A stretch of DNA of 64,000 bases, from NCBI RefSeq assembly GCF_018417595.1, contig NZ_CP070982.1, forward strand, positions 3,802,001 to 3,866,000. Reading direction: 5' to 3'. Both the position numbers and the translations under genes were made by a program. Below the pieces are notes generated by a model. The model did no database searches and had not been told where the DNA came from. It worked only from the letters and a program-made list of their open reading frames with translations. How positions within the stretch are numbered: position 1 is the stretch's first letter; each line of letters begins with the position of its first letter. Positions 17,739-27,278 of the stretch are shown here, piece by piece. Source of the stretch: Pseudomonas entomophila (lineage in GTDB: Bacteria > Pseudomonadota > Gammaproteobacteria > Pseudomonadales > Pseudomonadaceae).

Positions 17739-19046
17739 ATGAACATCAGCATCTTCGGACTTGGCTATGTGGGGGCGGTGTGCGCCGGGTGCCTGTCGGC
17801 CCGTGGGCACCAGGTACTGGGGGTGGATGTCGCCCAGGACAAGATCGACCTGATCAACCAGGGCCGCTCGCCGATCGTCGAGCCGGGCCTCGAGCAGCTG
17901 CTGCTCGACGGCGTGCGCCAGGGCCGCCTGCGTGGCACCACCGATGTGCAGACGGCGATCCTGGCCACCGACCTGTCGCTGCTGTGCGTGGGCACCCCCA
18001 GCAAGAAAAACGGCGACCTCGACCTGGTGTACATGGAGGCGGTGTGCCGGGAGATCGGCGCGGCGCTGCGCGACAAGGCCAGCCGTCACACCGTGGTGGT
18101 GCGCAGTACGGTACTGCCAGGTACGGTGAAGAATGTGGTCATCCCCCTGCTGGAACAGGCCTCGGGCAAACGGGCCGGCGTCGACTTCGGCGTGGCGGTC
18201 AACCCGGAGTTCCTGCGCGAGAGCACGGCGATCCTGGACTACGACTTCCCGGCCATGACCGTGATCGGCGAGCTCGACACGCAGTCCGGCGACCTGCTCG
18301 CCTCGCTGTACCAGGGCCTCGACGCCCCGGTGATCCGCAAGTCGGTCGAAGTCGCCGAGCTGATCAAGTACACCTGCAACGTGTGGCACGCCACCAAGGT
18401 GAGCTTCGCCAACGAGATCGGCAACATCGCCAAGGCCTCGGGCGTGGATGGCCGCGAAGTGATGGACGTGGTCTGCCAGGACTTCAAGCTCAACCTGTCG
18501 CGCTATTACCTGCGCCCCGGCTTCGCCTTCGGCGGCTCGTGCCTGCCCAAGGACGTGCGCGCCCTCACCTACCGCGCCGGCCAGCTGGACGTCGAGCATC
18601 CGCTGCTGGCCTCGATCATGGCCAGCAACCGCTACCAGGTACAGCACGCCTTCGACCTGGTGACGCAATACGGCAAACGCAAGATCGCCCTGCTCGGTTT
18701 GGCGTTCAAGGCCGGCAGCGACGACCTGCGCGAAAGCCCGCTGCTGACCCTGGCCGAACAATTGATCGGCACCGGCCACGACCTGCGCATCTTCGACGCC
18801 AACGTCGAGCACGCCCGCCGCGTCGGTGCCAACCGCCAGTACATCGAGCAACAGATCCCCCATGTCAGCGCCCTGCTGCGCAGCGACCTGGCGCAGGTGA
18901 TCGACGAGGCCGAGGTGATCGTGCTGGGAAACAACGACGAACGCTTCGCCCAGGCGCTCGCGGCCGAGCGCGGCAAGCAGGTGATCGACCTGGTCGGTTT
19001 CATGACCGGGCCGAGCAACGCCCGGCACCAGGGCATCTGCTGGTAA
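17739..19046 (+). CDS. algD: GDP-mannose 6-dehydrogenase (AlgD)
   Basis: A 435-residue enzyme that oxidises GDP-mannose to GDP-mannuronate with two NAD+, the committed step to alginate-type polymers in the cytoplasm. The N-terminal NAD-binding motif GLGYVGAVCAGCLS, the central dimer domain, and the catalytic Cys268 in FGGSCLPKD all match P. aeruginosa AlgD, whose length is 436. The start at 17739 (MNISIFGLGYVGA) has GAGGGAGAGGG upstream; an ATG at 17688 would add a non-family leader. It is the first gene of the operon and lies 29 bases before alg8. Confidence 0.95.
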   Translation: MNISIFGLGYVGAVCAGCLSARGHQVLGVDVAQDKIDLINQGRSPIVEPGLEQLLLDGVRQGRLRGTTDVQTAILATDLSLLCVGTPSKKNGDLDLVYMEAVCREIGAALRDKASRHTVVVRSTVLPGTVKNVVIPLLEQASGKRAGVDFGVAVNPEFLRESTAILDYDFPAMTVIGELDTQSGDLLASLYQGLDAPVIRKSVEVAELIKYTCNVWHATKVSFANEIGNIAKASGVDGREVMDVVCQDFKLNLSRYYLRPGFAFGGSCLPKDVRALTYRAGQLDVEHPLLASIMASNRYQVQHAFDLVTQYGKRKIALLGLAFKAGSDDLRESPLLTLAEQLIGTGHDLRIFDANVEHARRVGANRQYIEQQIPHVSALLRSDLAQVIDEAEVIVLGNNDERFAQALAAERGKQVIDLVGFMTGPSNARHQGICW

Positions 19047-19075
19047 ACCCCGCCGCACTCAGGAGCGACAAGCAC

Positions 19076-20608
19076 ATGGAACGACAGCATCAGCGGCCCG
19101 CCGAGGCCCCGGGGTACCTGCGCGCGGCCGCCCGCTTCTGCGCCTGGGCGCTACTCGCCGGGTTGATCGCGCTGGCCGCGCAGATGGTCGCGCCGCAGTA
19201 CCTGGACCCCAGCCACCACCTGTTCATCTTCATCATCGGCACCCTGGGCATGTGGCGCTATGGCAACGCCATCGTCCACTACCTGCGCGGCATGTACTTC
19301 CTGCACTGGCGCTTCCCGCGCCTGCGCCGCCAGGTCGAACGCCTGGGCGACGCGGCCTTGCCGTCGCACCTGTTCATGGTGGTGACCAGCTTTCGCATCC
19401 CCACTCGCACCACCTTCAAGGTGTACCAGTCGGTGTTCCAGGAAGTGCAGCGGCTGAACGTACCGTGCACGGTGATTGCCTCGATCGTCGAGAAGGGCGA
19501 TGAACAGTTCGTCAAGGATATCCTGCGCAGTGAAGTGCAGGGGCGCGACGACATCAACCTGGTAATCGTCCGAGCCCGCGGCACCGGCAAGCGGGACGGA
19601 CTGGCCCATGCCTTCCGTGCCCTGTCGCGGCAGATGCCGCTGGAGGATGCGGTGGTGGGCGTGGTCGACGGCGACACGATGATGCTGCCAGGTTGCGTCG
19701 AACGGGCGGTGAAGCTGTTCGCCCTGCTGCCCGACGTGGGCGGCCTGACCACCAACGAGTTCTGCGAGGTCGAGGGTAGCCGCTGGATGCGCCAGTGGCA
19801 TTCGATGCGCTTCGTCCAGCGGCATATCAACATGTGCTCGATGGCCTTGTCGCACCGGGTGCTGACCCTCACCGGACGGCTGTCGTTCTTCCGCGCCGGT
19901 GTGATGACCGACCCGGCGTTCATCCGCGACGTGGAAGCCGACTTCCTCGAACACTGGCGCCTGGGCCGCTTCCAGTTCCTCACCGGCGACGACAAGTCCA
20001 GCTGGCTGAGCCTGATGCGCGCCGGCTGGGACACCTTCTATGTGCCCGACAGCCACACCCTGACCGTCGAGCACCCGCCCAGCGACAGCTTCTGGGTCGC
20101 CACCCGGCAATTGATGTTCCGCTGGTACGGCAACTCGCTGCGGCAGAACTTCCGCGCCACTGCCCTGCTCGGCCGCGCGCGCCTGGGGTTGTTCACGCTC
20201 TACGTACTGCTCGACCAGCGGGTGTCGATGTGGACCTGCCTGATGGGCCTGACCGCCTCGCTGGTGGCGGGCCTGGTGTTCGGCATCCAGTACCTGCTGG
20301 TGTACCTGTTCTGGGTACTGGTCTCGCGCAGCCTGGTGACGGTGCTGTTCGTGTTCGCCGGGCACCCGGTCAGCCCGATGTACCCGTTCGTTCTCTATTA
20401 CAACCAGATCGTCGGTTCGCTGATGAAGGTCTACGCGATGTTCCACATGGACCAGCAACGCTGGACGCGGCAGAAGACCACCCTGGCCACCGGCAGCGTC
20501 GACTTCGACGCCAGCCTCAACCGCTGGTCCTCGAAGGCGATGCTGTGCGCGTCTGTCGCCCTGTTCTTCGGGGTCATCACCGTTCTCCTGGAACTCTCGC
20601 ACCGTTAA
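19076..20608 (+). CDS. alg8: alginate-type polymerase Alg8 (GT2 glycosyltransferase)
   Basis: A 510-residue inner-membrane family-2 glycosyltransferase that polymerises mannuronate from GDP-mannuronate. Membrane helices flank a cytoplasmic GT-A domain; visible active-site elements are the donor-binding DGD in VVGVVDGDTMML, the acceptor-region TGDDKSSW and the Q-x2-R-W motif in RQLMFRWYGN. The first ~25 residues are hydrophilic. The start at 19076 follows AGGAGC. It should work in a complex with Alg44 (next gene), which activates it on c-di-GMP binding. Confidence 0.93.
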   Translation: MERQHQRPAEAPGYLRAAARFCAWALLAGLIALAAQMVAPQYLDPSHHLFIFIIGTLGMWRYGNAIVHYLRGMYFLHWRFPRLRRQVERLGDAALPSHLFMVVTSFRIPTRTTFKVYQSVFQEVQRLNVPCTVIASIVEKGDEQFVKDILRSEVQGRDDINLVIVRARGTGKRDGLAHAFRALSRQMPLEDAVVGVVDGDTMMLPGCVERAVKLFALLPDVGGLTTNEFCEVEGSRWMRQWHSMRFVQRHINMCSMALSHRVLTLTGRLSFFRAGVMTDPAFIRDVEADFLEHWRLGRFQFLTGDDKSSWLSLMRAGWDTFYVPDSHTLTVEHPPSDSFWVATRQLMFRWYGNSLRQNFRATALLGRARLGLFTLYVLLDQRVSMWTCLMGLTASLVAGLVFGIQYLLVYLFWVLVSRSLVTVLFVFAGHPVSPMYPFVLYYNQIVGSLMKVYAMFHMDQQRWTRQKTTLATGSVDFDASLNRWSSKAMLCASVALFFGVITVLLELSHR

Positions 20609-20624
20609 GGAAAGGCGCCTGCAC

Positions 20625-21770
20625 ATGAGTACTTCGAACACCCCAACGGCCACTATCGTCCACGAGGCCATCGACGAGCGGCAGTACGTGCGCACCCGGA
20701 TGAACGCCCGCGTGCGCCTGTCCACGAAAGGCCGCGAGCCCTTCGCGGCGGATCTGCAGGATATCTCCCTGGGCGGTATCGGCCTGTTGCACGAGGCACC
20801 GCTGACCGTGGGCGCGCTGTACGACGCATCGATCCAGTTGCGCCTGAACCAGGTCGACCTGGCCATCGACGCCAAGGTGCGCATCGTCTCCCAGCGCGGC
20901 CAGGAGGTCGGCGCCCAGTTCGTCGACCTCGACGCACAGAAGCGCGACATCCTGCGCTACCTGATCAGCGCCTACCTGTCGGGCGAGGTCGCCGACATCG
21001 ATGGCCTGTTCAACGTGATGCAGCGCGAGAACTACATCAAGGCGCGCAAGCACCAGCAGGCCAGCGCGCGCACCCCGGGCGAGCGCCTGAAGGCCGTGGC
21101 TGGTACGGCGCTGTACACCGCGGCGGGCCTGGCAGCGCTGGGCTTCGTCGCCTACAAGAGCTATTTGCTGTTCTTCCGTATCCCGGCGGTCCAGGCCACG
21201 GTGGCGGCCAACGCCCAGGTGATCAGCATGCCGGACAACGGCTACGTGAAGTACCTGCTGCCGGCCGGCGCCACCGAGGTGCGGGCCGGCCAGCCGCTGG
21301 CGAACATCTCCACCCAGCTGGCCACCAGTTTCACCAGCCCGGCAGACATGAAGGCCCTGGCCGACCTCGCGCCCGGCGACCTGCAGGCGCTGCTGGGGCG
21401 CGCCAGCATCGAGACGGTGATCAACAGCCCGTGCGACTGCCAGGTCTGGTATCCGTCGCAACCGCTGGATGGCTTCGGCTACAAGGCCGCGCCGATGCTG
21501 CACCTGCTGCCGAAACACGAGGGCCTGTTCGTGCGCGCCAACGTGCCGTTCGACAAGCTCGCCGATGTGAGCCGCGTGCGCTCGGTGGACATGCAGGTAT
21601 TCGGCCTCGACCAGCACTTCAGCGGCACGCTGGTGGATGCCCGCTCCGACGAGGTCAACCGCAACCTGGCCCTGACCATCCAGCCAGACAGCCCGCTGCC
21701 GGCGGCGGCCTACCAGAAGGCGGTGGCGGTCGACCTGTACCTGGGCCTGCCGTTCGGCAGCGGCAACTGA
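20625..21770 (+). CDS. alg44: c-di-GMP receptor and polymerisation co-subunit Alg44
   Basis: A 381-residue inner-membrane protein required for polymerisation. The N-terminal PilZ domain keeps the c-di-GMP-binding residues: R-x3-R at Arg19/Arg23 (RQYVR) and D-x-S-x2-G at Asp46/Ser48 (DISLGG). One membrane helix at about residues 165-185 leads to a periplasmic HlyD/membrane-fusion-like domain that would bridge to the export proteins. Length is close to the P. aeruginosa protein (389). Conservation of the PilZ residues indicates that this locus remains under c-di-GMP control. Confidence 0.93.
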   Translation: MSTSNTPTATIVHEAIDERQYVRTRMNARVRLSTKGREPFAADLQDISLGGIGLLHEAPLTVGALYDASIQLRLNQVDLAIDAKVRIVSQRGQEVGAQFVDLDAQKRDILRYLISAYLSGEVADIDGLFNVMQRENYIKARKHQQASARTPGERLKAVAGTALYTAAGLAALGFVAYKSYLLFFRIPAVQATVAANAQVISMPDNGYVKYLLPAGATEVRAGQPLANISTQLATSFTSPADMKALADLAPGDLQALLGRASIETVINSPCDCQVWYPSQPLDGFGYKAAPMLHLLPKHEGLFVRANVPFDKLADVSRVRSVDMQVFGLDQHFSGTLVDARSDEVNRNLALTIQPDSPLPAAAYQKAVAVDLYLGLPFGSGN

Positions 21771-21779
21771 GGGCAGGCC

Positions 21780-23228
21780 ATGAACGCCAAGAACACGCCG
21801 CGCCTGCTGCTGGCCGGCCTGGGCCTGATCTGGGCCGGCAGCGCCTGCGCAGGGCAGAGCCTGGAGCAGATCCGCTACGCGCTGTACAAGGACCCGGCGG
21901 CCGATGTCGTGGCCGACCTGCGTCAGCTCGCCGACCGTGGCGACCTGGCCTCCAAGCAGTTGCTTGGCGATGTGCTGGCCAACAGCGACGGCGCCAACCG
22001 TCAGGAGATCGTGCGCCTGTACCAGGAAGCCTTCGCCGACGGCCATGGCCAGATCCCGGCGCTCGCCTCGCTGGCGCGCTTGCTCGACCGTACTGCGCGC
22101 CTGCAGCGCAGCCACGAGGCGTGGGTGCGCCAAGCTCTGACCCGCTTCCCCAACGGTCTCGACCCGCGCAGTACAAGTACCAGCCTGGAGGTGTTCCTGG
22201 TCTACCCGCAGCAGTTCCCCGGCGAACGCGCCGCCGAACTGCTGGCGCTGTACGAGCAGAGCTGCCTGCTCAATTGCCGTGCCGAGCTGTACCGCGCCGT
22301 GGTCGCCGAACGCCAGGGCGAACGCGCCGAAGCCGAACGCTGGTACCGCAAGGCCGCGCGCATCGACCCACGCGGCGTCGAGCGCTACTACCGCTTCCTG
22401 GGCGAGCGCCAGGACACAGCCTTTCTGGACTTCGCCCGCAGCCTGGAGCCCGAAATGGCCGGTTTGCCGGTGGAGGTCGTGCACCGCATCGGCGCGCTGC
22501 TGGACAACATCCACGGCGTGTTCCGTGGCGAACTGGAGGCCGAGCGCGAACAACGCCAGGGCAGCGCCATGGGCCCCAAGGTCGAGCCGACACCTGAACA
22601 ACTGGCCCGCGACAAGGCCAACGAAAAGCTGCGCGCCGACGGTATCGCCGAAGCCCAGCGCTGGCTGGACCATGCGGTCGCCCGTGGCTACCTGCCGGCG
22701 CTGGTGTCCAAGGCCAACTTCATGATCTCCAACCCCACCGAGCACAACGCCGAAGAAACCCAGGCGCTGATCGCCCAGGTGCGGGCCAAGGAGCCGACCC
22801 GGGCCAAGGCGCTGGAGGCGGCGTTCTACATGGTCAACAACTGGCTGACCCTCGACCCGGAAAAAGCCCAGGTGCTGATCGACGAACTGATCGCCGCCCG
22901 CTACCCCGACGCCCAGTTGCTGCTGGGTGACCTGTACAGCAAGGGCGGCCTCGACCAGCCCGACCAGCAACGCGCCATCGCCGTCTGGCAGGCCCAGGCC
23001 GAACAGGGCGCCACCGCCGCCTGGTACCGCATGGCCACCGTGTACCTGCGCGGCCGTGCGATCTGCCACGACCCGGTCAAAGCCTACACCTACGCGCGCA
23101 TCGCCCTGGACCTGGGCGAGACCCGCGCCCGTGGCCTGCTCAAACGGCTGGACAAGACCCTGCCCAAGGATGATATCGAGCGCGCCCTGGCCGCACGCAA
23201 CGATCTGTTGAAGGAAGCCCCCCTGTGA
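21780..23228 (+). CDS. algK: TPR/Sel1-type outer-membrane export protein AlgK
   Basis: A 482-residue periplasmic helical-repeat protein, matching AlgK in place and size (~475). It contains Sel1/TPR-like units (e.g. AELYRAVVAERQGERAEAERWYRKAA, AAWYRMATVYLRGRA...KAYTYARIALDLG). AlgK normally is an outer-membrane lipoprotein that places AlgE and scaffolds the periplasmic complex. The signal sequence here ends WAGSAC-AG: a Cys is present, but the -3 residue is Gly rather than the usual Leu/Val/Ile, so lipidation is uncertain and cleavage by signal peptidase I is possible. Its stop overlaps the algE start. Confidence 0.9.
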   Translation: MNAKNTPRLLLAGLGLIWAGSACAGQSLEQIRYALYKDPAADVVADLRQLADRGDLASKQLLGDVLANSDGANRQEIVRLYQEAFADGHGQIPALASLARLLDRTARLQRSHEAWVRQALTRFPNGLDPRSTSTSLEVFLVYPQQFPGERAAELLALYEQSCLLNCRAELYRAVVAERQGERAEAERWYRKAARIDPRGVERYYRFLGERQDTAFLDFARSLEPEMAGLPVEVVHRIGALLDNIHGVFRGELEAEREQRQGSAMGPKVEPTPEQLARDKANEKLRADGIAEAQRWLDHAVARGYLPALVSKANFMISNPTEHNAEETQALIAQVRAKEPTRAKALEAAFYMVNNWLTLDPEKAQVLIDELIAARYPDAQLLLGDLYSKGGLDQPDQQRAIAVWQAQAEQGATAAWYRMATVYLRGRAICHDPVKAYTYARIALDLGETRARGLLKRLDKTLPKDDIERALAARNDLLKEAPL

Positions 23229-24667
23229 AAGCGCACCACCCCCTGCTCGGCGCCCTGCTCGCCCTGGCACCGTTGCCAACGGCCCTGGCGCTCGAGGAAG
23301 TCACCGGCCCCGAAGCCGACAGCAGCGCACCCGTGCGCGTGGCCAGCGCCGACGAACCAGCGATCACTTCGGAAGTCTTCAACAAGTTCACCGTGCAGGC
23401 CGGCTATGGCCCGCAGGACTCGCAGGTCGGGCGTGATCGCGAGACCTTCTACAGCCTGCGCTACGAGCCATCGTTCGCCTGGTACTCGCCGGAAAAACGC
23501 TGGGCCAGGTGGATGGTCTATGGCCGCCTGTGGCTGAACTACGACTCCAGCCAGTCGAGCAACCTGGCCAACGAATCGACCAACAACAACGAACGCGAGC
23601 AGCCTGAAGGCTGGTACGCCGAGCTGCGCGAGCTGTACGTCAAACGCAACCTGATCGGCGACGACCCGCGCTTCTCGTTGTCGCTCGGCCGCCAGCGCTT
23701 CCACGACGACTACGGCATCTGGTGGGACGACAGCCTGGAGTCGCTGCGTTTCAACTACCAGGACACCTTCTCCGACGCCTTCGTCGCGGTCGGGCAGAAA
23801 TTTCGCAACTACAACACCGACGTCAATGCGCTGGCCGCCAGCGAGGCACGCACGCTGTACCTCATGGGCCAGTACGCCTATCGCTGGAGCCCGAATAACC
23901 AGGCCGGCCTGCGCCTGATGCAGGAAAACGACCGCAGCGGCCACGACATCGACGACCGCTACGACTTCAAGGGCTGGCGCTACGGGCTGTTCTTCAAGGG
24001 CGACCACTTGCCACTGGCCAGTGACTACCACCTGGAGCTGGCGGCGCTGGACGGCACGATGGACAACACCGCCGGCAACGGCGTCACCAGCACGGGGCAC
24101 AGCAGTCGCGGCTGGGCGGCATTGGGCGAGCTCGGCAAGCGCTTCGATACCCTGCCCTGGACGCCGCGCGTGGCCCTGCGCGGCGGCCTGACCGACAAGC
24201 CGGACAACGACAACGACGGTTTTCGCCTCAACCCGATCCAGTCCGACCGCATCACCCGCCAGGGCGCTTACAGCACGCGCCTGACCAGCGCGTTCGTCGC
24301 CCTCGACCTGCGCAACCTGAGCTACTACGGCATCGCCCTGGAAACCCGCCCCACCCCGCGCAGCGCCCTGGACCTGCGGGTCACCCAGCTCAACCTGCGC
24401 GACCCGGGCGGTGCCCTGCCGATCCGCCTGGCCGCCGATGCCCGCGCCCGGCGCCAGAGCGAACTCAACGCCGGCCTGCACGGCAAGGGCGGCAACGTCG
24501 GGCAGATGATCGACCTCAACTACTACTGGAAAATGTTCCCGGTCGCCCTCGACGGCAAGCACCTGGACGTCAACACCCTGGTCAGCGCCAGCTACCTCAA
24601 CGCAGGCAGCGCGCTGGACACCGGCGACGACTACCAACTGAGCGTCGGCGTCGTGATCAGCTACTGA
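23225..24667 (+). CDS. algE: outer-membrane polymer exporter AlgE
   Basis: A 480-residue protein with a signal peptide (LLGALLALAPLPTALALEE) and beta-barrel-type alternation throughout, ending in Tyr (GVVISY), consistent with the 18-stranded AlgE channel through which alginate leaves the cell. The family-like segments YSLRYEPSFAWYSPEKRWARW and GRQRFHDDYGIWWDDSLES are present. Translation starts at a GTG overlapping the algK stop by four bases (GTGA), so the two are coupled. In the canonical alginate operon algG would follow; here algI does. Confidence 0.93.
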   Translation: MKAHHPLLGALLALAPLPTALALEEVTGPEADSSAPVRVASADEPAITSEVFNKFTVQAGYGPQDSQVGRDRETFYSLRYEPSFAWYSPEKRWARWMVYGRLWLNYDSSQSSNLANESTNNNEREQPEGWYAELRELYVKRNLIGDDPRFSLSLGRQRFHDDYGIWWDDSLESLRFNYQDTFSDAFVAVGQKFRNYNTDVNALAASEARTLYLMGQYAYRWSPNNQAGLRLMQENDRSGHDIDDRYDFKGWRYGLFFKGDHLPLASDYHLELAALDGTMDNTAGNGVTSTGHSSRGWAALGELGKRFDTLPWTPRVALRGGLTDKPDNDNDGFRLNPIQSDRITRQGAYSTRLTSAFVALDLRNLSYYGIALETRPTPRSALDLRVTQLNLRDPGGALPIRLAADARARRQSELNAGLHGKGGNVGQMIDLNYYWKMFPVALDGKHLDVNTLVSASYLNAGSALDTGDDYQLSVGVVISY

Positions 24668-24679
24668 GGGCGGACCGAC

Positions 24680-26107
24680 ATGATCTTCGCTTCCAATGTG
24701 TTCCTGTTCCTCTACCTGCCCCTGTTCCTGGCCATCTACTACCTGGTCCGGCCGCGGTGGCGCTCGCTGGTGATCGTGGCCGCCAGCTACATTTTCTACG
24801 CCTGGTGGCGCCCGGACTTCCTGCTGCTGTTCGTCGCCATCACCGCTTGGAACTACGGTTTCGGCCTGGGCATCAAGGCGCGCCTGGACAGCGCTGACAA
24901 ACGCGGGGCCTTGCGCCTGCTGTGGCTTGGCGTGGCCGGCAACCTGGCCACGCTCGGCTACTTCAAGTACGCCAATTTCGGCGCCGAGGTGCTGGCCCTG
25001 CTGCTGGCGCCGCTGGGCATCGATACCTGGACCCTGGAAAACATCTTCCTGCCGCTGGGCATCTCGTTCTATGTGTTCCATGCCCTGAGCTACATCGTCG
25101 ACATCTACCGCAAGGACGCCACGCCGACCCGCAGCTTCATCGACTTCGCCGCCTTCGTCGCGCTGTTCCCGCACCTGGTGGCAGGCCCGATCCTGCGCTA
25201 CAGCCAGTTGGCACCGCAACTGCGCCAGCGCAGCCACTCACTGGAGCTGTTCTCCCTGGGCGTGTGCCGCTTCATGCTCGGCTTCATCATGAAGGTGCTG
25301 ATCGCCGACCGTCTGGCGCCGATCAACGCGCTATTCGTCGGCGAAGGCACGCTGCAGTTCAGCGATGCCTGGTTCGGCCTGGTGGTGTCGACGTTGCAGC
25401 TGTACTTCGATTTCGCCGGCTACAGCCATATGGCCCTGGGCCTGGCCTTGATGATGGGGTTTCGCTTCCCGGAAAACTTCAATCAACCCTACGTGTCGCA
25501 GAGCATCACCGAGTTCTGGTCGCGCTGGCACATGACCCTCGCGCATTTTCTGCGCGACTACGTGTACCTGCCGCTGGTGCGCAAGCGCGTGGCCGGCGCC
25601 CTGCCGGCGCTGGTCTGGACCATGTTGCTGTCCGGGCTGTGGCACGGCGCGAGCTTCGCCTTCATCTGCTGGGGGTTGTTCTTCGGGGTGGGGATGGTGC
25701 TGGAGCGTAAGTTCGGCCTGGCCACCAAGCTCAACACGCCTTACCGCCTGGGGCGCAACCTGCGCACGGCGCTGCTGATCACCTTCAGCATGCCGCTGTT
25801 CTTCACCATGGACCTGCGCCACAGCCTCGCCATCTACCAGGCGTTGCTGGGTTTCAACGGCCTCGGCTCGCTGGAGCTGTACGTGCTGGGGGCCTCGAAG
25901 ATGGCCATGAGTTTCGCCGTGGTGGCGCTGGCCTGGCTGGTGCTGGCGGGGATCAACAACGTGCGGTTCTACGCCGGCAACCAGGACGGCTACTTCATGC
26001 GCCATGTGGGTGTGCTGCACAGCCTGTTGCTGTGGGGCGGCTTCCTGCTGGCGCTGAGCAGCCTGGCGGCCAGTTCGTTCTCGCCGTTCCTGTATTTCCA
26101 GTTCTAG
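24680..26107 (+). CDS. algI: alginate O-acetyltransferase, MBOAT subunit AlgI
   Basis: A 475-residue multi-pass membrane protein of the MBOAT family that moves acetyl groups from the cytoplasm to the periplasmic acetyltransferases. Hallmarks are the N-terminal FLFLYLPLFLAIYY, the QITEFWSRWHMTL-like stretch (SITEFWSRWHMTL) and the essential His322 in LSGLWHGASF, at the same residue number as in P. aeruginosa AlgI. It lies 12 bases after algE. Position is unusual: in the canonical operon algI comes after algL. Confidence 0.95.
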   Translation: MIFASNVFLFLYLPLFLAIYYLVRPRWRSLVIVAASYIFYAWWRPDFLLLFVAITAWNYGFGLGIKARLDSADKRGALRLLWLGVAGNLATLGYFKYANFGAEVLALLLAPLGIDTWTLENIFLPLGISFYVFHALSYIVDIYRKDATPTRSFIDFAAFVALFPHLVAGPILRYSQLAPQLRQRSHSLELFSLGVCRFMLGFIMKVLIADRLAPINALFVGEGTLQFSDAWFGLVVSTLQLYFDFAGYSHMALGLALMMGFRFPENFNQPYVSQSITEFWSRWHMTLAHFLRDYVYLPLVRKRVAGALPALVWTMLLSGLWHGASFAFICWGLFFGVGMVLERKFGLATKLNTPYRLGRNLRTALLITFSMPLFFTMDLRHSLAIYQALLGFNGLGSLELYVLGASKMAMSFAVVALAWLVLAGINNVRFYAGNQDGYFMRHVGVLHSLLLWGGFLLALSSLAASSFSPFLYFQF

Positions 26108-26165
26108 GAGATCCCTGCTGGGGTGCGTCGATCAACGAATCAACTTTATGTTCTGTGGGAATCAC

Positions 26166-27260
26166 ATGTACCCAGTGATGAAATCGGCCAGCAAGGCCAA
26201 CGGTGTGCTCTTCGCCCTGGTGCTGGCGGCGATGTTCGTCTATTCGCTGCCCCCTGTGGTGAGCTTCGCCCGCAACCAGACCGACGCCTGGAACCTGTTC
26301 GTCGACGGCAAGCTGTTGCGCAAGTTCGAACAGGCCTACGACAAGCGCTTCTTCCTGCGCGATCCGTCGATCGGGCTATGGGCAGACGCCCAGTTCCAAC
26401 TGTTCGGCGAGGGCTCCAGCGGCGTGGTACTGGGCAGGCGCGGCTGGCTCTACACTCGCCAGGAATACCGCGTGCCCAACGACCTGGACGCCAACCTGGC
26501 CCGCCAACTGCAACAGATCACCGAGGTTGCCCAGCGCTTGGCCAGCCATGGCAAGCACCTGGTGCTGCTGCCGCTGCCGATGAAACTTGACATCTACGCC
26601 CAGCACGCCCAGCGCGCCTTCGACCCGCGGGTTTCCAGCCTCTACGCCCGCTTCGTCAGCGACCTGCAAGCCCGGCAGCTGGACGTGGTGGCACTGCGCG
26701 AGGCCTACCTGCGCAACCTGTCCGGGCCAGCGCTGTTCCTCAAGTCCGACACCCACTGGAGCCCGGACGGCGCGCGCCTGTCGGCCTACGAACTGGCCCG
26801 CCAGCGCCCGCAATTGCTGGGTGACCAGGTGTACGTGTCGCACAGGACCGGCGAGAAACAGGTCAAGGGCGACCTGATGAACTACCTGCAGTTCGACCAT
26901 GCGCGCCTGGCGCCGCAGTTCGGCCCCAACCCGATCGAGCTGTACGAGACCCTCAAGGCCGAACAAGACAGTGACGCACTGTTCGCTGAGCAGACCCAGA
27001 ACCTGCTGCTGGTGGGCACCAGCTACAGCAAGATCGACGACTGGAACTTCGTCGGTTTCCTCAAGGAGGCGCTCAACCGCGACCTGCTGTCCATCGCCGT
27101 GGAAGCCCGCGGGCCGTTCGAGGCGATGAACCAGTTCCTGGCCAGCGACCAGTTGCAAGACCCGCGTATCGACACGGTGGTCTGGGAGTTCCCCCTGCGC
27201 ACCCTGCTCGCGCAGCGCCCCGACACAGCCCGTCACACCGCCCAACCCGGGCATTTCTGA
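26166..27260 (+). CDS. algJ: alginate O-acetyltransferase AlgJ
   Basis: A 364-residue membrane-anchored periplasmic SGNH-like acetyltransferase. One N-terminal hydrophobic segment (GVLFALVLAAMFVYSLPPVV) acts as anchor. The catalytic D-x-H is Asp195/His197 in KSDTHWSPDGA and the nucleophile Ser286 is in VGTSYSK, so the enzyme should be active. Family features WLYTRQEYRVPND and FDPRVSSLYARF are also present. The start at 26166 is preferred for GGGA shortly upstream; ATG codons at 26148 and, in frame, 26178 are alternatives. Confidence 0.93.
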   Translation: MYPVMKSASKANGVLFALVLAAMFVYSLPPVVSFARNQTDAWNLFVDGKLLRKFEQAYDKRFFLRDPSIGLWADAQFQLFGEGSSGVVLGRRGWLYTRQEYRVPNDLDANLARQLQQITEVAQRLASHGKHLVLLPLPMKLDIYAQHAQRAFDPRVSSLYARFVSDLQARQLDVVALREAYLRNLSGPALFLKSDTHWSPDGARLSAYELARQRPQLLGDQVYVSHRTGEKQVKGDLMNYLQFDHARLAPQFGPNPIELYETLKAEQDSDALFAEQTQNLLLVGTSYSKIDDWNFVGFLKEALNRDLLSIAVEARGPFEAMNQFLASDQLQDPRIDTVVWEFPLRTLLAQRPDTARHTAQPGHF

Positions 27261-27278
27261 CGTTCAAAGGAGCACCTG

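Noticed and set aside
20577..23279. Open frame of 900 codons on the minus strand opposite alg44/algK
   Set aside because: Shadow of the GC-rich coding strand: the plus strand holds clear Alg44 and AlgK proteins, while this frame gives low-complexity Gln/Ala/Val/Gly text without family features.
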